Assembly: GCA_018292915.2 (NCBI GenBank)
Contig: JACVVK020000034.1
Span: 2,332,001-2,396,000, forward strand
Length of the DNA stretch: 64,000 bases
From: Batillaria attramentaria
Taxonomy: Eukaryota > Mollusca > Gastropoda > Batillariidae
Reading direction: 5' to 3'
Part shown: piece after piece, positions 47,248-58,350 of the stretch
Position numbering within the stretch: position 1 is the stretch's first letter
Layout: the number at the start of each line of letters is the position of its first letter
Position numbers and translations under genes: made by a program
The notes under the pieces: generated by a model
Seen by the model: only the letters and a program-made list of their open reading frames with translations
Database searches by the model: none
Told to the model about the DNA's origin: nothing

Positions 47248-47378
47248 GTTGGACTGCCAAAGCTCGGGTCGTGAGTTCAAATCCCTTCTGGGAGCCAGCA
47301 CTTTGTCCAGGCGTTTTTCTCTTTGCCCCGTCTTTGACATCACCCGTGTGTGGTGGAAAAGGACGTTAAACCCCTAAA
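47248..47378 (+). mobile_element. tRNA-derived SINE, family A, copy 7 (degenerate, 5' truncated)
   Basis: From GTTGGACTGCCAAAGCTCG onward it keeps the B box GAGTTCAAATCCC, the GCCCCGTCTTTGACATCACC body and the GGAAAAGGACGTTAAAC tail. The A-box end is missing or decayed. Confidence 0.85.
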
Positions 47379-48384
47379 GGCGACACGCAGAGTGCTTGCA
47401 GCGAGCTCGCACGCTCGGCGAGTGGATTTTCTGTTCACACAATACCAGCGTGCACTGGGCGGACCTCGCTGCCGGCATAGCGCTAGACAATACACACAGC
47501 GCGCTTGCGGCGATTGGCTGGCGTGGCGAGGAAAACAAATAGGACCGTGTGCTATCCACAGGCGTGGCCACGGCGTACCAGGGGGACTGCCCGCTACAAG
47601 CGGATTTCACTGGCTGAGAGTGCATTTTACCGCTGGTAGGCGTGGAGAGTCGTCGCGTGTGACAGAGGTCCTAACGGACGACCGACCAACCAACCAACCC
47701 TCAGCTGAATCCGTCGCTGGACTGTCCACTCCAGCAAAACTAAAAGCGAGAGAGAGAGAGAGAGGTTGTTCGTTCCTGTATACCTATGACTCAGGTGAAT
47801 GCCGCGTGGGGCAGAGTTTGTTGACTCGCTATGAACACCCTGTCAAAAAGTCCGGTTAGAAAAGAAAGCACTCCGCCGGCACACTCTCTTAGCAGGATTA
47901 GGTCTGTTTGCAGTGCGGGTTACGTAGTCCGAGCGACACTCCTTCTTACGGTCATGCACCACCCTGCTCTGAATCATATATGAGATTTTTTTGCAGATTT
48001 GTGAAGGTCCTTCACGTCTCTTCAGATATCCGTCGGGTGCCAGACTGGAAAGGTTGGGCAAATTTTGTAATTCCAGAAAATAGAATCAGCCCGGAGCCCG
48101 CCTTCTGGCAAGGAAGACAATGTATGTCAAAAGACTGATCTACTTTTGCACGGGGAACATTGATTGCGTCAGAAAATGTTTTACTGTGCTACTGACGTCA
48201 GAGCTTTGCACACTCTTTCCCCGCCGTCTTTATAGTGGACTCGCCCGGGAAAACCCGATTCGAAGAGGGCATGTGAAAAGAAAATGCAATGAGTCTGTGT
48301 ACGGCAGGGGTACACAATGTCGATTGCAAATGAATGATATTTAGATTCAGCTTCTTTCAGACAAGACAGTGAGAAACATCATGT
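47379..48384 (+). other. giant-intron sequence; no gene recognised
   Basis: GC-rich at 47380-47660; GA run at 47749-47764. The open frame at 47350-47859 runs out of the SINE and has no recognised domain. Confidence 0.45.
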
Positions 48385-49840
48385 TCTTTTGAAAAAAAGA
48401 AGTTATTGTTTTTCAATTTGCAAGAATACAACGCGTGTTATTATTTTTTGGGGGTGGTGGTCATGTTCAATTTCAGCCTCTCTTCCATAATGCGAAACAA
48501 TAACAGTCTGGCACTCTTCGAAATCAGAATCAGCACACTTTTCGCACAAAGAAACCACAGGAAAATCTGATTTTTTTCCCGAAAAGACGTTCTTGCTTTT
48601 CATATATTCGGCAAAACAATTAATGCAATGCAGCTTCTTTTTAGGCATTTGTGAATTTCAGCATCTCTCAGTTTCAAAATTTTCATCATTTACAGTATGT
48701 AACTCATCAGAATCGGAATCATCACCCATTTTTCATACAAAAACCGCGGAAATACAACGTTTCTTTCAGAAAATGAGTTACTGGTTTTCATTTATGCGGC
48801 AAAACTACGCGTTTTATGATGTTGGGCGGCCATTTTGAATTTCAGCCTCTTTCAAAATGTTTACAATAGTTCCAGTTTGGCACTCATCAGAATCGGATTC
48901 TGTATCCTTTTATCTCATATACACCACTTCAAAAACTCGTTTCTGTCAAAGAATAAATTCTTGATTTTCATTTTTTGCGGACAAGCAACGCGTTTACAGT
49001 TTTTGGCGTCCGTTTCGATTTTCAGCCTCTATTTCAAAATGCTAAACTTTACTGTCTGGCACTCGTCAGATTCGGAATCAGCATCCTTTTTTCATGTGAA
49101 AACCTTTCAAAAACTTCGTTCCTTTTGAATAATGAGTTGTACAATTTTCATTATGCGGCAAAACAACGCGTTTTAAGGTTTGGGCGGCCATTTTGAATTT
49201 TAGCATCTCCTTCGAAATGCGTAACATTTACAGTCTGGCACTCGTCGGATTCGGATTCATCACCCTTTTCTCATACGGAAACCACTCAAAATCTATGGTT
49301 TTTGGCGAAAAGTTAGTTACTGTACCTCATGTAGGCGGTAAAAAGAAGCAATGTAAGTTTCTTGTCGGCCATGTTGAATTTCAGCCTCTCTTTCAAAACC
49401 GTCAACAGTTACAGTCTTGCACTCGTCGGATTTGGAATCAGCATGCTTTTTCATGTAAAAACCACTGAAAAAAGTCGTTTCTTTCCAAAAATAAGTCACA
49501 CATTTTGATATATACGGCAATACAATGCTTTTCAGGGTTTTTTAAACGGCCGTTTAGTATTTCAGGCTTTCTTTCAAAATGTTCAACATGTACACTCTGG
49601 CACTCGTCGGATTCGGAATCAGCACCCTTTCTTTTCATTGAAATCACTGATAAAAAGTTCTTGCGTACATATGTGCGACAAAACAAAAGCATTTTAAGGT
49701 TCTTTGGCGGCCATTTTGATTTTCAACCTCTCTTTCAAATTGCCCAACATTTACCGTCTGGCACTCGACGGATTCGGAATCAGCACCATTTTTTCATCTA
49801 GAAACCACCAAAAAATCCCATATATGAGACATAACAAGGT
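48385..49840. repeat. satellite-like tandem array, about 180-bp monomer, eight units
   Basis: The landmark CAGTCTGGCACTCGTCGGAT recurs at 48504, 48693, 48873, 49052, 49231, 49412, 49593 and 49755 (spacings 189, 180, 179, 179, 181, 181, 162). Each monomer also has GGCGGCCATTTTGAATTTCA, GCCTCT(C)TTTCAAAATG, CGGAATCAGCACCCTTTT and ATGCGGCAAAACAACGCG. Units are diverged. Predicted proteins with an 'SDSECQ'-like repeat on either strand are translations of the monomer, not genes. Confidence 0.95.
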
Positions 49841-50030
49841 ATCATGGTCTGTCGCTCGGACTAACGGGGGAGAGTTGGATCTCATCCTATTGACACACCT
49901 CCCTTCCTACCCCCCTCTGCACCCCACCCCTTCCCCCCTCCCCCTCCAAACCTTCTTCCTAAAAGCAGAAGCACCCCCACCACCACCACCACCGTCACCC
50001 TGGCTTGAGTTCTTCTCCTCGCGCCACACA

Positions 50031-50569
50031 GGGTGTAATCAAAATCGGCGCGAGTGTTTCGGGTGTCACTCAAAATTTCGACGATGGCTTCTTTCACGTA
50101 AAGCCATTTGTTTAAAAAAAAAAGAAAAAAAAAGAAAATGTGAGCATCCACGCGTCCTTGCATTGTAGTCGGGGAGCCGGAATGGCCGAATAGTACAGCG
50201 TTGGACTTTCATTGCTCGAGTCGTGAGTTGGAATCCCGGCTGGCGCCAAATATTTGCGCTGGCCTTTTTTTCTCGTTGCCCTGTCTTTGATATAATCACC
50301 CATGTGTGGTGGAAGAGGACGTTAAACACCCACCCCAACCCCCGCCCGCACTGTTAGTCAAAGTTGTCGTCTGGTCGATAAAACGGCCCCTCGCTCAGTT
50401 TCACGCCGACAGTCTGTTAGACTTAAGCACCGTGGCTCGGTGCTACTCAAATTGTGAAAATGGAAACACTCAGTGCTACTGCTTGGAAACACTCTGTCCT
50501 GGCATCGCTACTCAGTATTTGGAGCGGAGTAGCACCGGAAACGCTCTCGTCCAATTTTGACTACACCCC
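50031..50569. mobile_element. fold-back element with nested SINE
   Basis: The left arm starts GGGTGTAATCAAAATCGGCG (50031) and includes GCGAGTGTTTCGGGTG; the right arm (50351-50569) ends TAGCACCGGAAACGCTCTC and TTTTGACTACACCCC. The right arm is a diverged copy of 31534-31748, sharing CTGTTAGTCAAAG, TTTCACGCCGACA and GGAAACACTC repeats. A family A SINE (50171-50350) sits between the arms. No transposase; target duplication not clear. Confidence 0.65.
50171..50350 (+). mobile_element. tRNA-derived SINE, family A, copy 8
   Basis: GGGGAGCCGGAATGGCCG head, altered A box, B box GAGTTGGAATCCCG, and GGAAGAGGACGTTAAAC tail. Nested inside the fold-back element; the possible target duplication (TGTAGTC/TGTTAGTC) is imperfect. 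Confidence 0.9.
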
Positions 50570-50847
50570 GACGTGTCCACGTGAGTCTGAGCTGTCACAG
50601 TTGCTGGCACGACGGTGGATGTGAAAAGGCCACGTGCGGCCTGGGTTGATACGTGTGTGATACGTCATGATGACCGTCATGATACGATTGCCAGGGAGCG
50701 GACAACGGCAGAGCGTGCGGGAAGAATGTCAGTTCCATGATCCCAGCGACACAGGACTGCAAAAGATATCGGGAAGGGGGTGAGGGTGGGAGGTGGGCAG
50801 AGGAGGGACATAGATGGGGTTGGGGAGGGGGGGGGGGGTCGCATTTT

Positions 50848-50851
<4 letters not shown>

Positions 50852-50906
<55 letters not shown>
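50852..50906. repeat. (GT)n microsatellite
   Basis: About 54 bp of GT, preceded by a G run. Confidence 0.97.
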
Positions 50907-50907
<1 letters not shown>

Positions 50908-51057
50908 CAGTCAGAATGTTTTACGATTTGTCGTCGGAACAACAAGTTTCATGATGTGAAACACTTACAACTGAAATTCAGTGAATTGAACAATTATAAT
51001 GAATTGGACAAACTAATAGCTGAAAACAAAGCAAACTTCCAAAGTAAGTAAGTAAAC

Positions 51058-51058
<1 letters not shown>

Positions 51059-51107
<49 letters not shown>

Positions 51108-51125
51108 AAGAGAGAGAGAGAGAGA
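51059..51125. repeat. (GT)n-(GA)n microsatellite
   Basis: GT run followed by GA run. Confidence 0.97.
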
Positions 51126-52415
51126 ATATTGGGGAGTGTATGGAAGGGGGTGGGGGGGGGGGGTCATGGTTTATGGACAGCCGAAACAGCTGAGGGAAAT
51201 GACAAATGAGTATACACGGATCTTACCAAAAGAGAAGGCACGTTTGTCTTGGGATTATATTCATGCAGCTTGTTGCGTAAGACTCGGCAGACACCTTAAG
51301 CATGCCTGCCGTTTGAAGACATGATCCCTCCTTGGACCCATGTCAAAATGGTTGCCGCCCTAAGTAGAGGCAGGTGTCCATATTGACAAAGTCTTCAGAC
51401 CTCTAGTTTAAGCCCCAGCAGTTACTCAAAGCTCGCCAAGTTTGGCCAGGGACTAAATCGGACCGCGGTAAACCGAAATGATAAGTGTAAGTATCTAGAC
51501 GAGACCAGAGAATCTGGAGCGAGACCAGCCCACCTCGTGGCACGCGTCACAACAAGGCCGATCCTTGTTCCCTCACTATCTTCAGCTCTCCGCCGGCTAG
51601 TATCAGTAGTACTAGTAGAGCAAGTCTGGTTTACCAGGGTCCACCCTTTGTCGTCGTAAATCAAGGGGCCAAGCTTGTGGAAGATTGCCTCCGGAGAATG
51701 TTTACTGCAGGCCGCCTTGTTGGTACGTCACGGAGACTCAAAGAGATGCCCCTCAAGCCTAATCTGGTCTAATTGCCCGAGTATGATGTTCCCCGTCTTG
51801 TCAGGGAGGCAGCGATACCACCAACCTCGCTTATGCCAAATGATGTGTGTGTGTGTGTGGGGGGGGGGGGGGGTATAGTGCGGCACCGTGCGTGTCACGT
51901 ACACTACTACTTTATAGGTCCATTACCGGGACCTTGCGAAGCCCCTGTAGTTTATAAAGGACCCTCCAGATCGGGTAGGAGGAGGACGGCTCATGGGAGC
52001 TGTGTGCTGATCGGTTATGATGGATGGGTCGTCGTCTGGTCATTCATTTACTTATCACGGCTAATCCTGGGCCGCATTTGCCAGCCTTTGTCCGGCCGTA
52101 ACTAGAGACCCGGATCACCCCAACAACCACCACCTTGATCTGGACGACACCCAGGTTGGGCTTGTCCGCTTCGTGGATTACGGCTGACAACGACTGAGGA
52201 TAGAAACGATCCCATAGAGGCTATCGTTGTATATGGAGGGGACGGCGCATAGTTCAGCGGTACATTTGTTGCTGATCTGGTGTCATCAAATGGGGTAGTG
52301 AGAGACCCTGGTGGGTGTTTCATTATGATGGATGTGGAGTTTTAAGTAAACGTGTAACACTGGTCAGTCCTATACGGGCCAAGTGGAGCTGAGGCGCTAG
52401 AGGTTTTTTTTAATG
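51126..52415 (+). other. giant-intron sequence; origin unclear
   Basis: Lies upstream of the LINE endonuclease relic and may include more decayed LINE sequence, but I recognise no open domain. G runs at 51149-51163 and 51860-51874. Confidence 0.4.
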
Positions 52416-52760
52416 CAATATGTAATCACTTGGACACATTTGGAAATACCCTGTACATAATAGGAGGGGACTGGAATTGTTTGAACCCCCAAACTGGACA
52501 CCCGTAATTATAGCTATGCAGCGGGACGCCCCCGTACAAGAAAGGAAATAGTGGAAACAATGGCAGCCTGTGATCTTGTTGACATTTTCAGAGACTTATA
52601 CCCAGAAAAACGCCAGTACACGTGGCGTAGATTCAGTTCAATAAAACAAGGGCGATTAGACTACTTCCTTATTTCCCAAGAGCTATTGTTAAATACAAAT
52701 GGAGCATCTATTGCATCTATTGCTGGTGTCATCAGCCGAAAGAGAACGACTGACTTATAA
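52416..52760 (+). pseudogene. LINE endonuclease-domain relic (APE-type)
   Basis: One frame reads ICNHLDTFGNTLYIIGGDWNC, with the GGDWN motif of apurinic-type endonucleases of non-LTR retrotransposons. After stops and a frame change a second frame (from 52551) gives DLVDIFRDLYPEKRQYTW followed by GRLDYFLIS, the 'TW...RLDY(I/F)L' segment of the same domain. No reverse transcriptase follows. The copy is broken by stops and a frameshift and is a dead fragment. Confidence 0.82.
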
Positions 52761-52764
52761 AGAT

Positions 52765-53030
52765 GAGCATGTAATAAGTTCGTCTTGTTTATGCTCAAAC
52801 TATTTCTCCCTATTTCCTCCTCGAAATAAATCGGGGAGCCGTAATAGTCGAATGGTAGAGCGTTGGACTTACAATTCTCTGGTCGTGAGTTCAAATCCCG
52901 GCTGGGGCCAAATAATTATGTGCGGGCCTTTTCTCGTTACCCCATCTTTGATATCACCCGTACTTGGTGGAAAAAGACGTTAAACTCCCGTTCACCCACC
53001 CACCCTCCCCTCGAAATAAATCTGTTTAAA
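52765..53030 (+). mobile_element. probable LINE 3' tail, copy 2, interrupted by a SINE
   Basis: Matches 11375-11458 from GAGCATGTAATAAGTTCG to AAATAAATCTGTTTAAA once the SINE at 52833-53008 and one copy of its target duplication are removed. Directly follows the endonuclease relic. Confidence 0.75.
52833..53008 (+). mobile_element. tRNA-derived SINE, family A, copy 9
   Basis: Full-length copy with target duplication CCTCGAAATAAATC, 14 bp and exact (52819-52832 and 53009-53022). The insertion point is inside the LINE-tail repeat, giving a clear relative age. Confidence 0.96.
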
Positions 53031-53930
53031 TCAATGGCAAGAGCAGACAGGGTCCTACATTTTTGTCGAGGCGTTGTGTGCGCACGTGTGTGTGCCCAGG
53101 GATGACCGTGGTGTGACGGTGCCAGAACGGAGATCCGCCGAGACAGGCGAGTGTCGCTTCGCTTTTGTTGCCCGTCCTTTGGCTGAGACACGTAACGAGG
53201 CAGGTGGTATTCAAAGTGGATTGATTATGATAATGAAGTTTGGAATATGACACGAGACACCTGGTGCCCTTTGTCAGGAGGGGCTGCCCGTTAAGTGGTC
53301 CTCGCGGAGTCATTTTCATAACTCGGATCTCCCTGTCCGTTTGATCGTTGAAAACTTTGTAGTGCTTGTCTTTATCGACACGCTTTTCCCATCGACGAGC
53401 TGTTGGACAACACAGGTGACTCTGAGTCAATGCTATGCGTCATTTCAAACAGATGAAAGGTGCCCGCCCTTTGTTTTGTCTGGTGATCGAATAAACCAAG
53501 AAAGAAGATTAGCCAAGAAAGATCTTATTACCGGCTTTGAGCCCAAGGGGCTTTTAAAGCTATAATACAATCAAATTTACGTCACCACGGGCGGCTACGT
53601 CAATATGTACATAGTTATATGTACATGTACATGTATTATAATCAATATCGCCCTCACTACACATTTCTCACACACACGTCATAAACATCACCCTCATTAG
53701 AGAAACATTCAGGACATAAACATTGAGAACATAAACATTGAGAGGGCGCATTATACAGAAATAATATATAATATATATATATAAGCGAATATATCGGTTT
53801 TCCTTTTTGGGAATAGTTACTCACGTGCAACTTGAGTGGTCTGTGCTCTTGAATTTTGCGCAAGCGCAAAGTCCCTTCATTTTGTGTTGTAGACTGGGCG
53901 GCGTGCAACATCTTCATGATGATGTAGTAC
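53031..53930 (+). other. giant-intron sequence; no gene recognised
   Basis: AT-rich patch with TATATA near 53765-53785 and short direct repeats (ACATAAACATTGAGA) at 53712-53740. Confidence 0.45.
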
Positions 53931-54030
53931 GTGATGTTGTGATATGATGATGATGATGATGATATAATGATGTTATGATATAATATTCCGCTGTGATATG
54001 AGATGATATAATATATGATAATACATTTTG
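53931..54030. repeat. GATGAT/GATATAAT-rich microsatellite
   Basis: TGATGA and ATGATATAAT units in an irregular run. Confidence 0.85.
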
Positions 54031-54336
54031 TTTTGTAAATTTTATTTTGACGCCCGTCCCAGACCCGTCTTAACTGCCCTCAAGTATTATTCAGTTGAAT
54101 TGAATTGAAATGTAAGACAGCACTGTGGTGGAATAGTTGTGGAAAACCTTACACCTGAAGTGAGTTCTCTTCCAAAGTAATGAAAACCGTTTGTTTAGAG
54201 CTGACACTTTGATGGCTTGGATTGCGCAATACCAGACGCAAGTTGGACCTCTGTTTATTTCTTGTTTTGTTTTTCTCTTGGGTTGTTTTTTTTCTTTCTC
54301 TCCTGGTTTGAGTCCCTCTTTACACACACGCGAGTG

Positions 54337-54479
54337 CGGAGCAGGGTGGCTCGACTGGCTGAACATTGGACTTAAGATCAGAAGGTTCCGGGGTCGAACC
54401 CGGCAGGGCCAAATCTTTGGGTAGACTTGCGGTGGGCAAGAGACATAAAGCTTCAAAACACCCCACCTACCCCACCCCC
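54337..54479 (+). mobile_element. tRNA-derived SINE, family D
   Basis: GTGGCTCGACTGGCTGAACA with GGGGTCGAACCCGGC (B box) forms a tRNA-like head, followed by GCCAAATCTTTGGG and GACATAAAGCTTCAAAACACC. Distinct from families A, B and C, though the ACACCCCACCTACCC end is similar in style. Confidence 0.65.
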
Positions 54480-54488
54480 GCACACACG

Positions 54489-54490
<2 letters not shown>

Positions 54491-54572
<82 letters not shown>

Positions 54573-54592
54573 ATCACCACCACCACCACCAT
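54491..54592. repeat. (AC)n-(CAC)n microsatellite
   Basis: About 80 bp of AC then CAC triplets. Confidence 0.97.
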
Positions 54593-55559
54593 TATGCACT
54601 CAAACAAACAAAAAACACCCCCTTCCCCCCCCCCCAAAAAAAAAAACAACAAACTATTACGCTGTTGATGTATGGTCGAGGATTACTTTATTCCTTTTGA
54701 GTCACACCCTGAGATGAGCGACTGCGCGGCAGTGTGGAATTTTCACCTGTTGTGCCTCGTGCCTCGATCGTCTGGTGACATTTGCTGGGGCTGCCTCTCT
54801 AGAGGGACCGGTGACAGAGTTACGAGCCTTGCCGATCCCCGGGTCGGGAACAAGATCCTGCGGATGTAAGCTGCAAGCTGCTTTTTTTTCTTTTCCCCCT
54901 TTTTTTGTGTCATCTGTGTGCTCGCGCGCTAGCCACATTTGCACAGTTATTTACGATCTGCAGCGCCGTAATCTCTTGAAAGGCTTTATCCCTGTCGTAA
55001 TCCACGTCTTGCCGGGGGGACGGGGTGGGGGAGAAGAGGGGGGAAGTATATAGAATTTGGCAGTACGCTCGCTGGCTGCAGGATGGAAAAAGAAACCAAA
55101 GAAAGGTGCAAAGATCTTTTCTCGTCGTCGCGGATTAAGGCCAGTACGGTTTGCATTATTCATTCGTGCGATGTTTAGTGGCCTCATTCAGGTATAGGAT
55201 TACTCGGGGGGCGGGGGAGGGGTAGAGGTTGGGGGGTGGGGGGGGGGATGGGGATGATCTTTGGAAATATGTCGTTTGTCTGAGAGTGCCAGAAACTTTC
55301 CAGAACAAAAGTGAACTACATAGGCATTGACGTGTGTGTGGGCGATACCATCAGTTTTGTTGTTCTTGCCTCTCACAAAGCAGAAATTCCCACAGGATGT
55401 GTGGGTGTTTTGGGATTTAACGTTTTCCTTTTTTTGTGTGTATGTGTTTGGCCGATTTCATCAACAGATTCAGTAACTGTGTTCAGCAAAGTTTGTCGTT
55501 GTTGTTGATGTGGTTGTTGTTGTTAATGGACTCACACGTTCTTAATATGGAATCAGACA

Positions 55560-55560
<1 letters not shown>
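54593..55560 (+). other. giant-intron sequence; no gene recognised
   Basis: C and A runs at 54625-54647, T-rich run near 54875-54910, G-rich run at 55208-55250. A GTT run lies at 55497-55525. Confidence 0.5.
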
Positions 55561-55634
<74 letters not shown>

Positions 55635-55653
55635 CAGTGTCTGTCTGCCTTAG

Positions 55654-55698
<45 letters not shown>
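55561..55698. repeat. (TATC)n microsatellite in two blocks
   Basis: Two TATC runs (55562-55634 and 55653-55697) with a CAGTGTCTGTCTGCCTTAG break. The Ile-Tyr-Leu-Ser frame is an artefact. Confidence 0.97.
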
Positions 55699-57084
55699 GA
55701 GAGCTCTCTCGGAGGGAAAGTGAAGTGCATGAGCGTCTGCACTTGGTGTCATTTGCCCAAACAACGTGCAGGCAGCACTGCATCATTTTCACGACCAGCA
55801 AGCATTTTGTTACCGACACAACACATCCCAGGGCTGTTTTCAACATACACTTCTACGTCAGACATCGCGCGGATGCGAAGCCGCGTTGCTAGATCTCCGG
55901 CGTTCCAGACAGCAAACGATTTTAGACACTTTGGCCTTGCAGAGTCAGCACTGACTGGAATCATGTTGTGGTCACATTTCAAGCACAATTCAATTTGTGC
56001 CAGCGCCGCCCTACGACATTTGCCTTTTCCGGTTGTGGTGTTACAGATAATGATTGTCGTTGAACGCTTATCGACCGCGATGGCTCAGTTGTTTCTGCGA
56101 TAGGCCTTGGTTTACGAAGGCCGAAAGTTTTTGAAGTGGGTTGAACGCCGGTGGGTGGTTTCATTGTCGTTTTCTTGAGGTTAACACTTTGCGTGAAAGC
56201 CTTTGCATAAGATTGGCATCAGTGTAGCCAGTTCCTGACTGACAGGTTATGCTAGCCAATCAAAGTGAGCGGCCACTCCGACAAGCGGCTACTACTGAGT
56301 AACCCAGACCCGTGGGTAAGCGTTTCGGGGTGTGTGTCTGACAAAAAGATCAGAAAAGTGAAGAAGCGGTTCGCTACGTACGGTTGCCATGGAGAATCCG
56401 TTTTAGTCAGTGGGCGTGGCTACAGGCGTCTTGGCTACATGTTAAATGTGAAATTGCCGCTTAAGGCATCGGCTAAACTTGAAATGATTGAGGAGCCTTA
56501 CTTACCAATGTATGCTTCTTGCGACTGACGCAGATCTTTGACAAAGACATTTTGAACTTCCTTTTTAGTCATTTTTTTTAAAAGTACATTTAATTTCTGC
56601 TTGGGTGTGCCCCAAACATGTCTAATTAAGCTGGAGTCTTGAGAAGGACCATCCACACCCGTAATTAACCAGATCCTGTACTCTCTGGCAATAGGAATGT
56701 TTTAGTGTAACATCGTGCAGCAGGTGGCATTTCTTTCTTTGGCTTCTGCAGTGAAGACCTCCAATTTCTCCCGCTCCCTCCTCCCCCAGCTAAGTCCTTT
56801 TCCCTTGTACAAACAAGCCTGGCTTCAATTTCCCTCGTGTCCCAAGCCCATCAGAACTGTATTTGATAGTCTGGTGCTTTTTGTTTGAAGGTATAATTGG
56901 CAGGGTAGATTTGCCGTCTTGATGAAATCGACTATATCGAGGGTTTGCGCATCGACGCCAAAAAAATCTTAATCGGGCTTCTTGTGTGTTTGGGGCGATG
57001 GTTTGCGTTTCGTTTGGTTGGTTTATGTTACCGCTGTCTCCGATGGGGAGGTCTGTTGGCCTTCAGTGCTTCCGTAAAGAGGTT
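55699..57084 (+). other. giant-intron sequence; no gene recognised
   Basis: Open frames at 55720-56103 (plus) and on the minus strand have no recognised domain. An X-box-like GTTGCCATGGAGAA at 56383-56396 has a decayed right half. Confidence 0.4.
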
Positions 57085-57215
<131 letters not shown>

Positions 57216-57514
57216 CGTGCGCGCTTGCGTGATGCGTACGTGCGTGTGAGCGTGTGTCTGCTCACGTGCTCGCGCGTGTATGTGTGGTTAAGACTTCGTT
57301 ACGAGACCGCGATATTTATCAGACTTAAAGAATGATCTCCCTTTTCGTGTTTCCTTTGCCACATAACTCCACTTCCAAACAGGCCTTTGTTTACCATTAA
57401 TTTTCTCCTCTCCAGCTGCGTAACGCCAAACTCCTGTTTATGCAGACACTGTGGGTGATTTTCTTGTCTAACAAACACTCGAGTTATGTTCTTACATTTT
57501 CTTCTTCTTCTTCT

Positions 57515-57605
57515 CTGAATCCCCACTGGGGCCAAATATTTGTGGTGGCCTTTTTTCTCGTTGCCCCGTCTTTGATATCACCCATACGTTGTGGAAAAGG
57601 ACGTT
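57515..57605 (+). mobile_element. tRNA-derived SINE, family A, copy 10 (5' truncated)
   Basis: Begins mid-head at GAATCCCCACTGGGGCC and continues through the body to GGAAAAGGACGTT. The head is replaced by a TTC run and the tail runs directly into the reverse LINE-tail repeat. Confidence 0.88.
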
Positions 57606-57689
57606 GGTTTAAACAGGTTTATTGCAATAGAAGTCGTAGAAGTAAACAATTAGTGAGCGTAAACAAGCACCGCTTATGATAATGCGCAA
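57606..57689 (-). mobile_element. probable LINE 3' tail, copy 3
   Basis: On the minus strand it reads from ATTATCATAAGCGGTGC through CTTGTTTACGCTCA to CAATAAACCTGTTTAAACC, a diverged match to the copies at 11.4 and 52.8 kb. Confidence 0.6.
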
Positions 57690-57777
57690 AGGGGGAACAA
57701 GACTAGTACATATTGACAGTATTGCAATGGCAGGCTAAACTGATCAGTAATTATGATAAAACTACAGAAGAGAGAGA

Positions 57778-57780
57778 CAC

Positions 57781-57813
<33 letters not shown>

Positions 57814-57814
57814 T

Positions 57815-57853
<39 letters not shown>

Positions 57854-57862
57854 GACAGAGAG
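57778..57862. repeat. (GA)n-(CAGA)n microsatellite
   Basis: GA run, then CAGA tetranucleotides with one GATA interruption. Confidence 0.97.
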
Positions 57863-58157
57863 TATCAACGGTAAAAGTTTTGACAGAAATTCGCCAGTTT
57901 GCAAACTTGCCGTTGCTAATACTACAGAGACTATCTTAGTACTGAGGAAAAGAATGGAGCAAAATATAAAAGAAAAAAATCAACACAGAAAATTATGCAC
58001 CAAACTACAGGAAACAAAACCATAGAGAAGAGAGAGAGAGAGGGGGGGGGGTGTCTATGTGTACTCACCACCACCACCACAACAACAAAAAACAGCAAAA
58101 AAACAAAAACAAAAACAAAACAAAAAACAAAACAAAAAACACCGCTCGGCTGCGCGC

Positions 58158-58192
58158 TAAAAGGACAAACTCCCAAACACCCACCCACCCTC
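58158..58192 (+). mobile_element. SINE family A tail remnant
   Basis: AAAAGGACAAACTCCCAAAC followed by ACCCACCCACCC, the last 35 bp of the family A consensus, 85 bp before the STPG2 exon acceptor. Confidence 0.65.
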
Positions 58193-58276
58193 TTCTTCTT
58201 TGAGGGTGTTTTTTGTGTTGTTTTTTGCTTCCGTTTTTCCACTGCTTCAATGTAACGTCAAAACAAAACCTCCCAG

Positions 58277-58350
58277 GTCCACGCGTTTTCTGCAACTCGC
58301 GCAGAAATTCGAAGACCCAAGCACCCACATCCAGCAGCTGATTTCCCTGG
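58277..58350 (+). CDS. STPG2: STPG2-like, further coding exon after the giant intron
   Basis: Acceptor ACAAAACCTCCCAG, strong donor CCCTGG|GTAAGC; 74 nt, entering in phase 0 and leaving in phase 2. In that phase it encodes VHAFSATRAEIRRPK followed by a proline-rich segment ending ADFPG, which matches the 'F.S...R........D.PGPG' part of a PG repeat seen near the C-terminus of STPG2, with the PGPGxY core to be completed by the next exon. A different frame across the same bases is also open but is out of phase with exon 8. The next exon was not found. The preceding intron is 23.6 kb, far longer than the others. Confidence 0.72.

Noticed and set aside
48403..49801. Serial open frames with an S-D-S-E-C repeat on the minus strand and a W-H-S-S-D-S-E repeat on the plus strand
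   Set aside because: Both are translations of the 180-bp satellite monomer; stops fall in every unit.
56383..56396. Second RFX X-box (GTTGCCATGGAGAA)
   Set aside because: Left half is perfect but the right half is broken, and no gene start is nearby.
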